DNA of 64,000 nt from Mangrovicoccus sp. HB161399 (GTDB lineage Bacteria > Pseudomonadota > Alphaproteobacteria > Rhodobacterales > Rhodobacteraceae), in contig NZ_JAATVU010000022.1 in assembly GCF_013184745.1 (NCBI RefSeq), positions 33,807-97,806 of the forward strand, written 5' to 3'. The first letter of the stretch is position 1. The number at the start of each line of letters is the position of its first letter. Below the pieces are notes generated by a model. The model saw only the letters and a list, made by a program, of their open reading frames with translations. It made no database searches and was not told where the DNA came from. The translations under genes and the position numbers were made by a program. Positions 32,966-41,327 of the stretch are shown here, in pieces.

Positions 32966-33957
32966 GCGGAACGTCCTTGTCTCAGCGCCCGCAGGCGCAG
33001 GGTGATCACGAAGAGCGGCACGCCGGTCAGCGTCAGCGCCAGCCCTGCCGGGAGCGCGAAGGCGGTGCCGCTGCGCTGGGTCAGCAGGTCGGCGCCGGCC
33101 GCGAGCGCCGCGCCGGCGAGGCCCGAAAGCAGCAGCCGTGCCCGCCCGGTCGCGGGGGAGATCGCGGCGGCGATATGCGGGGCCATCACGCCGAGGAACA
33201 TCAGCGGGCCGACGGCAACCACCGGTGCGGCGGTCAGCAGCACGGCGGTCACAAGGATTGCCGGGCGCAGCCTTGCGGTGGCGATGCCGGTGGCGCGGGC
33301 GAGGTCGTCGCCGAGCTCGAGGCCGCGCAGGCCCGGCCCGAGCGCCCAGGCCGCCGGAAGCGACAGGGCGAGCCAGGGCAGGAGGGCGCGCAGCTGCTCC
33401 CACCCGGCCAGCGCGAAGGATCCCGAGAGCCAGGCGGAGATTCCGTGCGACAGCTCCGGCGGGGTGTAGAGGATCAGGATCATGGTGACGGAGCTGAGCA
33501 CGGTCTCCAGCGCGATCCCCATCAGCAGCACCGGCAGCCCGCCTGACGTGCCGCGGGTCAGCGCGGCCAGCGCCGCGGCGGTGCCGAGCCCGCCTGCCAG
33601 CGCCGCGAGCGGCATGAGGCCGGGGGGAAGCGCCGGAAGGGCGATGCGCAGGATCAGCAGCGCCAGAAGCGCGCCCTGCGACAGCCCGAGCAGGCCGGGA
33701 TCGGCCAGCGGGTTGCGGGCCAGCGATTGCAGCATGGCCCCGGCCATCGCGGTGGACCAGCCTGCCAGCAGGGCGAGGAGCAGCCGCGGCAGCCGGATGT
33801 CCACGAGCGCATGGCGGTCGGCGCCTGCCAGCGTGGCGGCGGCCAGCAGGGCGATCACGGCGAGGAGCGCGGCGGCGGCCGCGAGATTGCCGAGGCGGAT
33901 GTCGCCCATCCGGCTGCGCAGGACGGGACGGCTGTCGAGCGCGCGGGCGGCCTTCAT
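32962..33957 (-). CDS. FecCD-family siderophore permease, subunit 2
   Basis: 331 residues, about ten membrane spans, FecCD family. Typical segments are DIRLPRLLLALLAGWSTAMAGAMLQSLARNPLADPGLLGLSQGA and the later GPLMFLGVMAPHIA. The two permease genes are adjacent and would form a heterodimer; such proteins are named FecC/FecD, FepD/FepG or similar. The start overlaps the stop of the other permease, and its own stop overlaps the binding-protein start. Confidence 0.92.
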   Translation of the reverse strand: MKAARALDSRPVLRSRMGDIRLGNLAAAAALLAVIALLAAATLAGADRHALVDIRLPRLLLALLAGWSTAMAGAMLQSLARNPLADPGLLGLSQGALLALLILRIALPALPPGLMPLAALAGGLGTAAALAALTRGTSGGLPVLLMGIALETVLSSVTMILILYTPPELSHGISAWLSGSFALAGWEQLRALLPWLALSLPAAWALGPGLRGLELGDDLARATGIATARLRPAILVTAVLLTAAPVVAVGPLMFLGVMAPHIAAAISPATGRARLLLSGLAGAALAAGADLLTQRSGTAFALPAGLALTLTGVPLFVITLRLRALRQGRSA

Positions 33958-34955
33958 CCGCGGGCTCCGGCCGCGGGGCGGCAGAGGCGGCGGACGAGGA
34001 AGAGGAAGCCGAGCCCGCCGGCGAGGTCGAGCAGGATGCCCGCCTGAAGCTCGTAGGGGGCGAAGGCGGTGCGCGCGGCGATGTCGGCTAGCAGGCAGAG
34101 CGCGGCGCCCGCGAGCGCAGCGGCAGGGATCAGCCGGGTCAGCGCAGCGCCGGTGAAGGGGCGCAGCAGATGCGGAACCGCGAGGCCGAGAAAGGCCAGC
34201 GGCCCGGTGACGGCGGTGGCGGCGGCGGCGGCGAGCGCGGCCGCGCCAAGCGCGGCCCGGGTGACGGCGGCGACGGGCACGCCGGCCGAGGCGGCCTTGT
34301 CGGGGCCGAGCGCGATAAGGGTCAGCGGCCTGGACAGCGCCGTCAGCACGCCGAGCGCGGCGAGACCCGGCAGCCAGAGCGCGGCGAGCCGGTCGGCATG
34401 GGCATGGTTCACGGTGCCTGCGAGCCAGCCCAGCATCTCGCTGCGCCGTGCCGGATCGGCAAGCAGCAGCGCGTTCGCCAGTGCCATGCAGAGCATCGAG
34501 ACCAGGGCCCCGGCGAGGATCAGCGACAGGCCGCGGGGATCGCGCCCCGCGCCCGCGATCCGGGCGAGACCGGCGCTTGCGGCAATGCCGCCGAGCCCGC
34601 CGGCGAAGGCGGCAAGGCCGAGGCCGAGGGGCGGCAGGGCAAGCGCCATGCTGCAGGCGACCACGGCGAGCGCGGCGCCGCCGGTCAGGCCCAGCGTCGA
34701 TGGCGCGGCCAGCGGATTGCGGGCGAGCGCCTGCAGCACTGCTCCCGATGCGGCAAGGAGGGCGCCCGCATGCAGCGCGATCAGCGCCCGGGGCAGGCGC
34801 TGGTGCAGCACGAGATAGTGGTCGAGGCTGTCCGGATCGGGCGCGAAGAGCGCGGCAAGCACCGTGGCGGGCGGGATCGGCGCGGCACCGGTGCAGAGGC
34901 TGGCAATGAAGGCGGCGGCGCAGGCAAGCGCAGCCAGAGGCAGGGCGGGGCTCAT
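33954..34955 (-). CDS. FecCD-family siderophore permease, subunit 1
   Basis: 333 residues, about ten membrane spans. It contains LHQRLPRALIALHAGALLAASGAVLQALARNPLAAPSTLGLTGGA, the conserved FecCD entrance, and GPLAFLGLAVPHLLRPF toward the end. It partners with the product of the next gene to make the inner-membrane channel. The ATG at 34955 overlaps the ATPase stop by four bases. The protein is unusually rich in alanine and leucine, in keeping with the base composition. Confidence 0.92.
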   Translation of the reverse strand: MSPALPLAALACAAAFIASLCTGAAPIPPATVLAALFAPDPDSLDHYLVLHQRLPRALIALHAGALLAASGAVLQALARNPLAAPSTLGLTGGAALAVVACSMALALPPLGLGLAAFAGGLGGIAASAGLARIAGAGRDPRGLSLILAGALVSMLCMALANALLLADPARRSEMLGWLAGTVNHAHADRLAALWLPGLAALGVLTALSRPLTLIALGPDKAASAGVPVAAVTRAALGAAALAAAAATAVTGPLAFLGLAVPHLLRPFTGAALTRLIPAAALAGAALCLLADIAARTAFAPYELQAGILLDLAGGLGFLFLVRRLCRPAAGARG

Positions 34956-35725
34956 GCGGCGGCGGCCGGGTCGGGCAGGCAGACGAGGCGGTCGCCGCGC
35001 TCGAACACCTCCGCCTCGATGCCGAAGGCGGCGCGGACGGCGCCGGCGGTCAGCACCTCGCGCAGCGGCCCCGCGGCCAGCACCTTGCCGTCCCGCATCA
35101 TCACGAGGTCGTCGGCGAAGGCGGCGGCGAGGCTCAGGTCGTGCAGCACGGCAACGACGCTGCGCCCCGAGGCGGCGAGGCTGCGGGCGAGACGCAGGAT
35201 CTCGTACTGGTATTTCACGTCGAGATGGTTGACCGGCTCGTCGAGCAGCAGCCAGGGCGCGTCCTGCGCAAGGACCAGCGCGATCCAGCCGCGCTGGCGC
35301 TGCCCGCCGGACAGCGCGTTGACCTGCAGATGCCCCATGCCGCCGAGCCCGACCTGTCCGAGCGCGGCGGCGAAGACCGCGCGGTCGCGCCCGGACGGAC
35401 CGGACATCAGTCCGCGCCTCGCATGGCCGCCGAGTTCGACCAGCTCGCCCAGCGTCATGTAGTCGGGGCAGGCGTTCTCCTGCGGCAGGTAGGCGATGCG
35501 CCGCGCCATCTCGCGCCGCGCCATCCCGGCCAGCGGGCGGCCATCCAGCCGCACCGTGCCCGCCCGCACCGGCAGGAAGCCCATCACCGCGCGCAGGAGG
35601 CTCGACTTGCCCGATCCGTTCGGGCCGACCAGCGCGGTCAGCCGTCCCGGCGCGACCTGCAGCGACACGCCGCCCAGCACATCGGTCCGGCCGTAGCCGG
35701 CGCGCATCCCCTCGATTTCCAGCAC
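34952..35725 (-). CDS. Siderophore ABC ATPase (FepC/FecE type)
   Basis: 257 residues starting from GTG at 35725, chosen because GAAGGA lies nine bases upstream and the first strand (LEIEGMRAGYG) starts at once; an earlier ATG would add 21 residues of no recognisable sequence. Walker A is GPNGSGKS (34-41), the Q-loop is in YLPQENACP, the signature is LSGGQRQRGWIALVLAQ, Walker B is WLLLDEPVNHLD and the switch is VLHDLSLAAAFADD. It is first gene of the iron-uptake operon, with a candidate iron box just upstream. Confidence 0.93.
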   Translation of the reverse strand: MLEIEGMRAGYGRTDVLGGVSLQVAPGRLTALVGPNGSGKSSLLRAVMGFLPVRAGTVRLDGRPLAGMARREMARRIAYLPQENACPDYMTLGELVELGGHARRGLMSGPSGRDRAVFAAALGQVGLGGMGHLQVNALSGGQRQRGWIALVLAQDAPWLLLDEPVNHLDVKYQYEILRLARSLAASGRSVVAVLHDLSLAAAFADDLVMMRDGKVLAAGPLREVLTAGAVRAAFGIEAEVFERGDRLVCLPDPAAAA

Positions 35726-35767
35726 TGCGGCATTCCTTCGCCAGTTCCCGCTTGCGGGCAGGCTATA

Positions 35768-35784
35768 CCAGAGTAAAACAGTCA
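35768..35784 (-). promoter_or_regulatory. Iron-box candidate, site 2 (importer operon / monooxygenase)
   Basis: On the minus strand TGACTGTTTTACTCTGG fits the TGA-N9-TC-N-GG form. It sits in the 109-base gap between the divergent importer operon (43 bases away) and the flavin monooxygenase gene (51 bases away), so it could control both. It is the least exact of the four strongest sites. Confidence 0.5.
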
Positions 35785-35834
35785 GCAATTAGGAAAGCGC
35801 GTCGCAGGCGCGGATTCGGCAGGAGGAAGACGGC

Positions 35835-37136
35835 ATGGCGGCGGAGCTTCACATCGGGATGTCGCTGTCCCCGACCTGGCTGTCGGGCGAGGCCTGGCGG
35901 CGGCCCGACAGCGGGATCGAGGGGGTCTACGGGCTGGATTTCGCGGCGGATGTCGCGCGGCGGGCAGAGTCGGCGCATCTGGATTTCGTGTTCCGGCCCG
36001 ACACGCTGCATCTCGACCGGTCGATGATCGCGACCGGGCCGGGCTTCGGCGCGCTCGACCCGACTCTGCTGATGGCGGCGCTGGCGCGGGAGACCACGCA
36101 TATCGGGCTGCTGACCACCGTCTCCACGACGTTCTGGCCGCCCTATGTGGTGGCGCGGCAGCTCAGGACCCTGCATGCGCTGTCGGGCGGGCGCGCGGGC
36201 TGGAACATCGTCACCGCGCTGGACGGCCAGCGGAATTTCGGCATGGAGGCGATGCCGGAAGCGGCGGCGCGCTATGCCAGGGCCGAGGAATTCGTCGAGG
36301 TCGTGCAGAAGCTCTGGGCCAGCTACCCGGCGGAAGCGGTGAAGGCCGACCGTGCCGCAGGATTCTATGCCGATGCGGATCTGGTGCAGCCGGCGGCGCA
36401 TCGGGGACCGTGTTTCGAGGTCGAGGGGCCGCTGAACCTGCCGGATCCCGGGCATGGCCGCATCCCGCTGGTGCAGGCCGGGGCCTCGGATCGCGGCCGT
36501 GATTTCGCCGCGCGGGTAGCGGATGCGATCTTTGCCTCTGCACCCGACCGCGAGGCGGCGGCCAGCCTGCGCGCCGATCTGCGGGCGCGGGCGGCGCGGC
36601 AGGGGCGCGATCCCGGTGCGATCAAGGTGCTGCCGGGGCTCAGCCTCTATCTCGCCGCCAGCCGGGCCGAGGCGCGGGACCTGCATGCCGCCACCCATGC
36701 TCGGGTCGACCGGGCGCGCAAGCTGGCCTCGATCCGGGAGATGGCCGGGCTGGACCTGTCGGACTGGCCGGCGGACCGCCCCATCCTGTCCGCGGATCTG
36801 CCGGAGGCTCCGGTCGCGCCGCGCAGCCGGACCCATGCGGAGCTGCTGCGCCGGATGATCCTGCGCGACAGCCCGACACCCGCGGAGCTGCTCGCGCGGC
36901 CCGAGGTGCTGGCCTCGGCGCATTGGCAGATCATCGGCACCGTGGAGGACGCGGCCGAGGAGATCGCCCAGTGGCATCGGGCCGGGGCGATCGACGGCTT
37001 CGTGGCGCTGCCGGGCGGGTCGGTGGATTGCCTGCACGCGGTGCTGGAAGAGCTGGTCCCGGCTCTGGCCGGGCGCGGGCTGTTCCGGCGCGGCTATGCC
37101 GGGCGGCGGTTCCTCGGGCATCTGCACGGCGCGTGA
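35835..37136 (+). CDS. Flavin-dependent (LLM) monooxygenase, NtaA/SnaA/DszA family
   Basis: 433 residues of the bacterial luciferase-like superfamily, NtaA/SnaA/SoxA branch: HIGMSLSPTWLSGEAWRRPDSG at the start, the DVARRAESAHLDFVFRPDTL region, ARETTHIGLLTTVSTTFWPPYVVARQLRTLHALSGGRAGWNIVT and later LVQAGASDRGRDFAA. These use FMNH2 from a separate reductase, which is not encoded nearby. GGAGGAAG precedes the ATG. It is divergent from the ferric-siderophore importer and upstream of dhbC, so iron control is likely. Possible roles are intracellular handling of the siderophore or oxidation of an amine; neither is shown. Confidence 0.85.
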   Translation: MAAELHIGMSLSPTWLSGEAWRRPDSGIEGVYGLDFAADVARRAESAHLDFVFRPDTLHLDRSMIATGPGFGALDPTLLMAALARETTHIGLLTTVSTTFWPPYVVARQLRTLHALSGGRAGWNIVTALDGQRNFGMEAMPEAAARYARAEEFVEVVQKLWASYPAEAVKADRAAGFYADADLVQPAAHRGPCFEVEGPLNLPDPGHGRIPLVQAGASDRGRDFAARVADAIFASAPDREAAASLRADLRARAARQGRDPGAIKVLPGLSLYLAASRAEARDLHAATHARVDRARKLASIREMAGLDLSDWPADRPILSADLPEAPVAPRSRTHAELLRRMILRDSPTPAELLARPEVLASAHWQIIGTVEDAAEEIAQWHRAGAIDGFVALPGGSVDCLHAVLEELVPALAGRGLFRRGYAGRRFLGHLHGA

Positions 37137-37146
37137 GCGGCGATTA

Positions 37147-37163
37147 TCCGATAGAAATACTCA
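37147..37163 (-). promoter_or_regulatory. Iron-box candidate, site 3 (dhbC operon)
   Basis: Minus-strand TGAGTATTTCTATCGGA is identical at 16 of 17 positions to the site before the NRPS gene (43075-43091). It lies 10 bases after the monooxygenase stop and 140 bases before dhbC. Such similarity in two intergenic regions of one pathway is strong evidence for a shared operator. Confidence 0.7.
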
Positions 37164-37302
37164 CCTATTGACCGGCGCGGCGGCCCGCGGTATTTCCCTG
37201 CCACGCGCCCAATCGGCGCGCCTTCCCCGCCAGCCCAGTGCGAGCCTCCCGAGCAACCGTTCCGCAGGCAGAGGCTGCCGCGGCCTGTCATGGGGTGACC
37301 CG

Positions 37303-38475
37303 ATGATTTCCCTGCAACATCAAGCCCCGGCCGCGCTGCCGGAGGCCGAGACCTGTTCCTTCGCCTTCCGCGGCGGCAGCCGCACGCTGGTGGCGCGCGG
37401 GCCTGCCGCGCGGGTGGCGCCGGGGCCCGCGGCGACGCTGGAGGCACGGCTCGCCGCGGCCATGGCGCGCCTGCCGGCGGGCGGGGTGATCGGCGGCGCG
37501 CTGCCCTTCGACCGTCGGGCCGATGACTGCCTGTGGCTTGCGGAGGCCCCCGGCCACAGCCTGCCCGAGGACGGCGCCGCCGGGCCGCGCCGCGCGGCGA
37601 TGGAGCTGCGCGCCGATCCGCCGCCCGTCAGCTATGCGCGTGCCGTGGGAGACGCGCTGGCGGCCATGTCGGGCGAGTCCGAACTGCGCAAGGTGGTGCT
37701 GGCGCGCGCGCTGTCGGTGCAGTCGGCGGAGCCGTTCCGGCTGGCCGGGATCCTGGCGCGGCTGTCGGAGGACCCCGCGGTGCTGGCCTACCAGGTGGCG
37801 GTGCCGGGGCGGGCGGGCGATCCCGGGCCGCGCCACCTGATCGGCGCGACGCCGGAGCTGCTTCTCGGGAAGGTCCGCCACCGCATCCAGTCGCATCCGC
37901 TGGCGGGCTCCGCCCGGCGGCAGGCCGATCCGGCGGCGGATGCGGCCGCGGCGGCAGCGCTGGCGGGGTCGGAGAAGGACCGGCGCGAACATGCGATCGT
38001 GGTGGAATACATCCTCGACATGCTGGCGCCTTTCTGCCGGACGCTCGGCACCCCGGAGGGCACGCGGCTGACCTCGACGCGCAGCATGTGGCACCTGGGC
38101 ACCCGGATCGAAGGGGTGCTGAAGGAGGACGGGCTGCCTTCGGCGGTGCTGGCGGCGAAGCTGCATCCGACGCCCGCGGTCTGCGGGCTTCCCTGCAACC
38201 GGGCCGAGGAGCTGATCCGCCGGCTGGAGCCGGTGCCGCGGGACTTTTACGCCGGGGCTGTCGGCTGGACCGATGCGCATGGCGACGGCGCTTGGCACGT
38301 GGCGATCCGCTGCGCCGAGATCTGCGGCGCCGAGGCGCGGCTCTATGCCGGAGCGGGGATCGTGCCCGGCTCGGACCCGGAGGCCGAAGTCGCCGAGACC
38401 GGCGCCAAGTTCGGCGCGCTGCTTGCGGCGCTTGGATTGTCCGAGGCCGCGGCGCTCGACGCGCGGCCCGAGTGA
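37303..38475 (+). CDS. dhbC: Isochorismate synthase
   Basis: 390 residues of the EntC/DhbC/MenF family. Visible are SELRKVVLARAL (with the catalytic-base lysine), HLIGATPELLLG, HPLAGSARR, EKDRREHAIVVEYILDML, a W-H-L-G-T run, KLHPTPAVCGLPCNRAEELI and DFYAGAVGWTD. It converts chorismate to isochorismate, the first step of 2,3-dihydroxybenzoate synthesis. It starts the dhbC-dhbB-dhbA operon. The chosen ATG has no strong ribosome binding site, and a GTG/ATG slightly upstream cannot be excluded. Confidence 0.93.
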   Translation: MISLQHQAPAALPEAETCSFAFRGGSRTLVARGPAARVAPGPAATLEARLAAAMARLPAGGVIGGALPFDRRADDCLWLAEAPGHSLPEDGAAGPRRAAMELRADPPPVSYARAVGDALAAMSGESELRKVVLARALSVQSAEPFRLAGILARLSEDPAVLAYQVAVPGRAGDPGPRHLIGATPELLLGKVRHRIQSHPLAGSARRQADPAADAAAAAALAGSEKDRREHAIVVEYILDMLAPFCRTLGTPEGTRLTSTRSMWHLGTRIEGVLKEDGLPSAVLAAKLHPTPAVCGLPCNRAEELIRRLEPVPRDFYAGAVGWTDAHGDGAWHVAIRCAEICGAEARLYAGAGIVPGSDPEAEVAETGAKFGALLAALGLSEAAALDARPE

Positions 38476-38488
38476 AGGAGACAGACTG

Positions 38489-39127
38489 ATGGCATTGCCG
38501 AAAATCCCCGCCTACGACCTGCCCGGCGCGGCGGAGCTGCCGGAGGCGCGCGCGCCCTGGCGGCTGGAGCCGGGCCGCGCCGCCCTGCTGGTGCATGACA
38601 TGCAGCGCTATTTCTGCCGTCCCTTCGGCGGCGCGCCGCTGGGGCCGGCGGTGGAGAACATCGCGCGGCTCCTGCGCATGGCGCGCGGCGCGGGCATGCC
38701 CGTGTTCTACACCGCGCAGGAGGGCAACCAGTTCCGCCCCGACCGCGGGCTGCAGGCGGATCTGTGGGGGCCGGGCATGAGTGCCGATCCGGGAGATACC
38801 GGGATCCTGCCGGAACTGGCGCCCGCAGAGGGCGACACCGTGCTGGTGAAGCACCGCTACAGCGCCTTCCAGCGCTCGAACCTTGAGACGCTGATGCGCG
38901 CGCGCGGCCGCGACCAGCTGCTGATCGCGGGGATCTACGCCCATATCGGCTGTCTCGCCACCGCGGCGGAAGCGTTCCAGCGCGATATCCAGCCCTTCGC
39001 GATCGCCGATGCCCAGGCGGACTTCGACCGGGCGAGGCACGACATGGCGATGCGCTGGGTCGCGGGCTGCTGCGGCGGGGTGATGGCCACGTCGCAGGTT
39101 CTGGCGGGCGAGGCGGCATGCGCCTGA
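38489..39127 (+). CDS. dhbB: Isochorismatase, without carrier domain
   Basis: 212 residues. The catalytic set is visible: LLVHDMQRYF (Asp near residue 38), VLVKHRYSAFQRSNLE (Lys) and GIYAHIGCLATAAEAFQRD, in which glycine takes the place of the cysteine of cysteine hydrolases, as in EntB. It makes 2,3-dihydro-2,3-dihydroxybenzoate from isochorismate. EntB, DhbB and VibB have a C-terminal aryl carrier domain (about 285-295 residues); here it is missing and replaced by a separate gene at 41071. GAAGGAG precedes the start. It overlaps dhbA by ten bases. Confidence 0.94.
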   Translation: MALPKIPAYDLPGAAELPEARAPWRLEPGRAALLVHDMQRYFCRPFGGAPLGPAVENIARLLRMARGAGMPVFYTAQEGNQFRPDRGLQADLWGPGMSADPGDTGILPELAPAEGDTVLVKHRYSAFQRSNLETLMRARGRDQLLIAGIYAHIGCLATAAEAFQRDIQPFAIADAQADFDRARHDMAMRWVAGCCGGVMATSQVLAGEAACA

Positions 39128-39885
39128 GCGGCTTCGAGGGGCGCGCGGCCTTCGTCACCGGCGCGGGCGGCGGCATCGGGCAGGCGGCGCTGCGCCTCCT
39201 GCGCGAGGCAGGGGCGCGGGTCTTCGCCGCTGATCTGCCCGCGGCGCTGGAGGCGCTGGAAGAGGCGCCGGACCTGCGGCTCTGCCCGCTCGACGTCACC
39301 GATCCGGCATCCGTGGAGGCGGTGATTGCGCAGGCCGAAGACGCCTTCGGGCCGCTGGATCTGGGGCTGCACGCGGCCGGGGTGCTGGAGACGCGCTCCA
39401 TCCTCGACCTTCCCGCGGAAGGCTGGGACCGGGTCTTCGCCGTGAATGCCCGCGGCAGCTTCCTCGTCGCGCGCGGGCTGGCGGCGCGGATGGCCGGACG
39501 GGGGCGGGGCGCGATCGTGGTGATCGGCTCCAATTCGGGCGGCGTGCCGCGGATGGACATGGGCGCCTATGGCGCGTCCAAGGCGGCGGCCGCGATGCTG
39601 GTGCGCTCGCTCGGGCTGGAGGTCGCGGGGCGCGGCGTCCGGGTGAACCTGGTGGCGCCGGGCTCGACCCTGACGCCGATGCTTTCGGGCATGTGGCAGG
39701 ACGGCGACGGCGCGGCGCGGGTGATCGCCGGCAATCCGGCGCAGTTCCGCGCGGGCATCCCGCTGGGCAAGCTGGCCGCCCCGCAGGACATCGCGGCGGC
39801 GGCGATGTTCCTGCTCTCCGATGAGGCGGGCCATGTCACCATGGCCGATCTCTATGTCGATGGCGGCGCAACCTTGCGCGCCTGA
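39118..39885 (+). CDS. dhbA: 2,3-dihydro-2,3-dihydroxybenzoate dehydrogenase
   Basis: 255-residue short-chain dehydrogenase. TGAGGGIGQAALRLL (residues 13-27) is the NAD-binding glycine motif, followed by LHAAGVLETRS, VVIGSNSGG (catalytic Ser region) and the Y-G-A-S-K active site. The position after isochorismatase and the match to the EntA/DhbA subgroup indicate oxidation to 2,3-dihydroxybenzoate. It is the last gene of the dhbCBA operon; a 563-base gene-free gap follows. Confidence 0.92.
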   Translation: MRLSGFEGRAAFVTGAGGGIGQAALRLLREAGARVFAADLPAALEALEEAPDLRLCPLDVTDPASVEAVIAQAEDAFGPLDLGLHAAGVLETRSILDLPAEGWDRVFAVNARGSFLVARGLAARMAGRGRGAIVVIGSNSGGVPRMDMGAYGASKAAAAMLVRSLGLEVAGRGVRVNLVAPGSTLTPMLSGMWQDGDGAARVIAGNPAQFRAGIPLGKLAAPQDIAAAAMFLLSDEAGHVTMADLYVDGGATLRA

Positions 39886-40448
39886 GCGCGAGGGCATGGC
39901 GCCGGGCCGGGGTGATCGCTCCGCCCTGCGTCCGGTGGGATGCGCGCACCGTCTCCGGAGGCAGTCCGGCAGCACCATCCTGGCAAACCGGGTGCGGTCG
40001 CCGGCAGCCCCCGGGCCGCAGTGACGGTGCGCGGCGGGCTTCCCCTCTGCAGGACTGCACCCGGCGTTCCGCCGCCCGTATGCCGTATGGATTGCGCCAG
40101 GTCCGGCGGTCGGGCCCCGTGCCATCGGCCGCCACCCGCGGGGCGCCGGGACCGGAGAAGGGGATGCAGGCCTGACGGCTGGCGCTGCTGCCGAGGGGCG
40201 GGCGACCGCGGTCGGAGCGGGCCCGGACCTCTTGCCTCTGCGCCCGGGCCAGCCGTCTTGAGTCCGATGCCGGAAGGACGGCCGTCGGCGGGCCGTCCTG
40301 CGATGGCGTTTCGGCCTTCCCGCCGGGTGGAGCCATCCGGCCGTCCCAAAGGCGCCGCGGCCGGTGCCGGAACCAAGGCTTCACTGCGCGGCCGGAGATG
40401 GGACGGACATGCCGGGCCCGGCCGAGGCGGCAATCCGCCGGGCGGCTG
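39886..40448. other. Gap between dhbA and the carrier/ligase operon
   Basis: 563 bases between two convergent operons. No recognisable protein on either strand, no clear terminator hairpin, and no copy of the iron-box motif was seen. It may simply be spacer left by rearrangement of the siderophore locus. Confidence 0.5.
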
Positions 40449-41084
40449 CTAGCCGGGCGGCGGCAGACGGGCCGGGATCTCGACGCGGGCGAGGATGCGG
40501 CCCTCCAGCATCCCGTGGCGGAAGCCGATGCGGCTGCCCGCGGGCCAGTCGGTGCCGAGGCTCTTTTCCAGCCGCAGCTCGCCCGCGCAGCCGTCGCAGC
40601 CGGTCAGCACCGCATCTCGGAAACCGAAGAAGATGCGCACCCGCGGGTTCAGGGCCTTGAACAGCGCCTCCTTCGCCGCGAAGGCCAGCCCGGTGCCGAA
40701 GCGCCCCGGCGGCACGCGGTCCTGCGCGCCGAACACGAGCGGCGCGATCTCGGCGGCGGTCTCCTCGTCGGGGACGGCCTCCAAGTCGATGCCGAGCGCT
40801 GTCCAGTTGCGCGAGGACCCGGCGATGGCGACGGCCAGTCCGCCGGAATGGCTGATCGATCCGACCGTGCCTTCGGGCCAGTCGGGCGCGCGGCTGCGCC
40901 CGGTGCCGGGGATCGCGGCCATGCCGGTGGCGCGGCGCAGCGCCTCCTGCGCCGCCAGCCGCCCGGCGACGAACTCGGCCAGCCGGCAGGGATGCGCGCG
41001 GGCCAGCTGGCAGGGGATCGGCACGCCGTCCTCCGGCGTGCCACCGTAGCGGCGCAGCGCCAGCGCCGGCTCAGGCCGCTGCAA
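40449..41084 (-). CDS. entD: 4'-phosphopantetheinyl transferase (EntD type)
   Basis: 211 residues. The Sfp/EntD motifs are present: SISHSGGLAVAIAG, LGIDLEAVPDEETA (magnesium ligands) and FAAKEALFKALNP (the W/FxxKEAxxK motif). It activates the carrier domains of the aryl carrier protein and the NRPS. The only start in frame before the upstream stop is TTG at 41084, which overlaps the end of the carrier protein gene by 14 bases, consistent with translational coupling to it. It is the last gene of a minus-strand operon dhbE-carrier-entD. Confidence 0.9.
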   Translation of the reverse strand: MQRPEPALALRRYGGTPEDGVPIPCQLARAHPCRLAEFVAGRLAAQEALRRATGMAAIPGTGRSRAPDWPEGTVGSISHSGGLAVAIAGSSRNWTALGIDLEAVPDEETAAEIAPLVFGAQDRVPPGRFGTGLAFAAKEALFKALNPRVRIFFGFRDAVLTGCDGCAGELRLEKSLGTDWPAGSRIGFRHGMLEGRILARVEIPARLPPPG

Positions 41085-41319
41085 GCTGCGCCCCGATCAG
41101 CTGCCACCAGCGGTCCAGCGTCGGTTCGGTCGCCAGTTCCTCGAAGCCGAGCGCCACGCCGTGCTGTCCCAGCTCGGCGGAGAATTCCATCACCCTTATA
41201 GAGTCGAGCCCGTAGAAGATCAGGCTCTCGCCCGGGTCGATCTCGGTGACGTCCTCGACCAGGGCAGCCACGCGGGCCTCCAGCCAGGCGCGGGTCAGGG
41301 GGGCGGGTGCGGTCATCAT
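41071..41319 (-). CDS. Stand-alone aryl carrier protein
   Basis: 82 residues. The carrier motif is FYGLDSIRVMEF, with the serine for the phosphopantetheine arm at about residue 41; the GLDS-I/V-R pattern is that of aryl carrier domains of EntB/VibB rather than of ordinary PCP domains. In most relatives this domain is fused to isochorismatase. The start has two adjacent ATGs (41319, 41316) with GAGGAGA upstream. It would be loaded with 2,3-dihydroxybenzoate by the ligase encoded just upstream and donate it to the NRPS condensation domains. Confidence 0.93.
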   Translation of the reverse strand: MMTAPAPLTRAWLEARVAALVEDVTEIDPGESLIFYGLDSIRVMEFSAELGQHGVALGFEELATEPTLDRWWQLIGAQLAAA

Positions 41320-41327
41320 GTCTCTCC

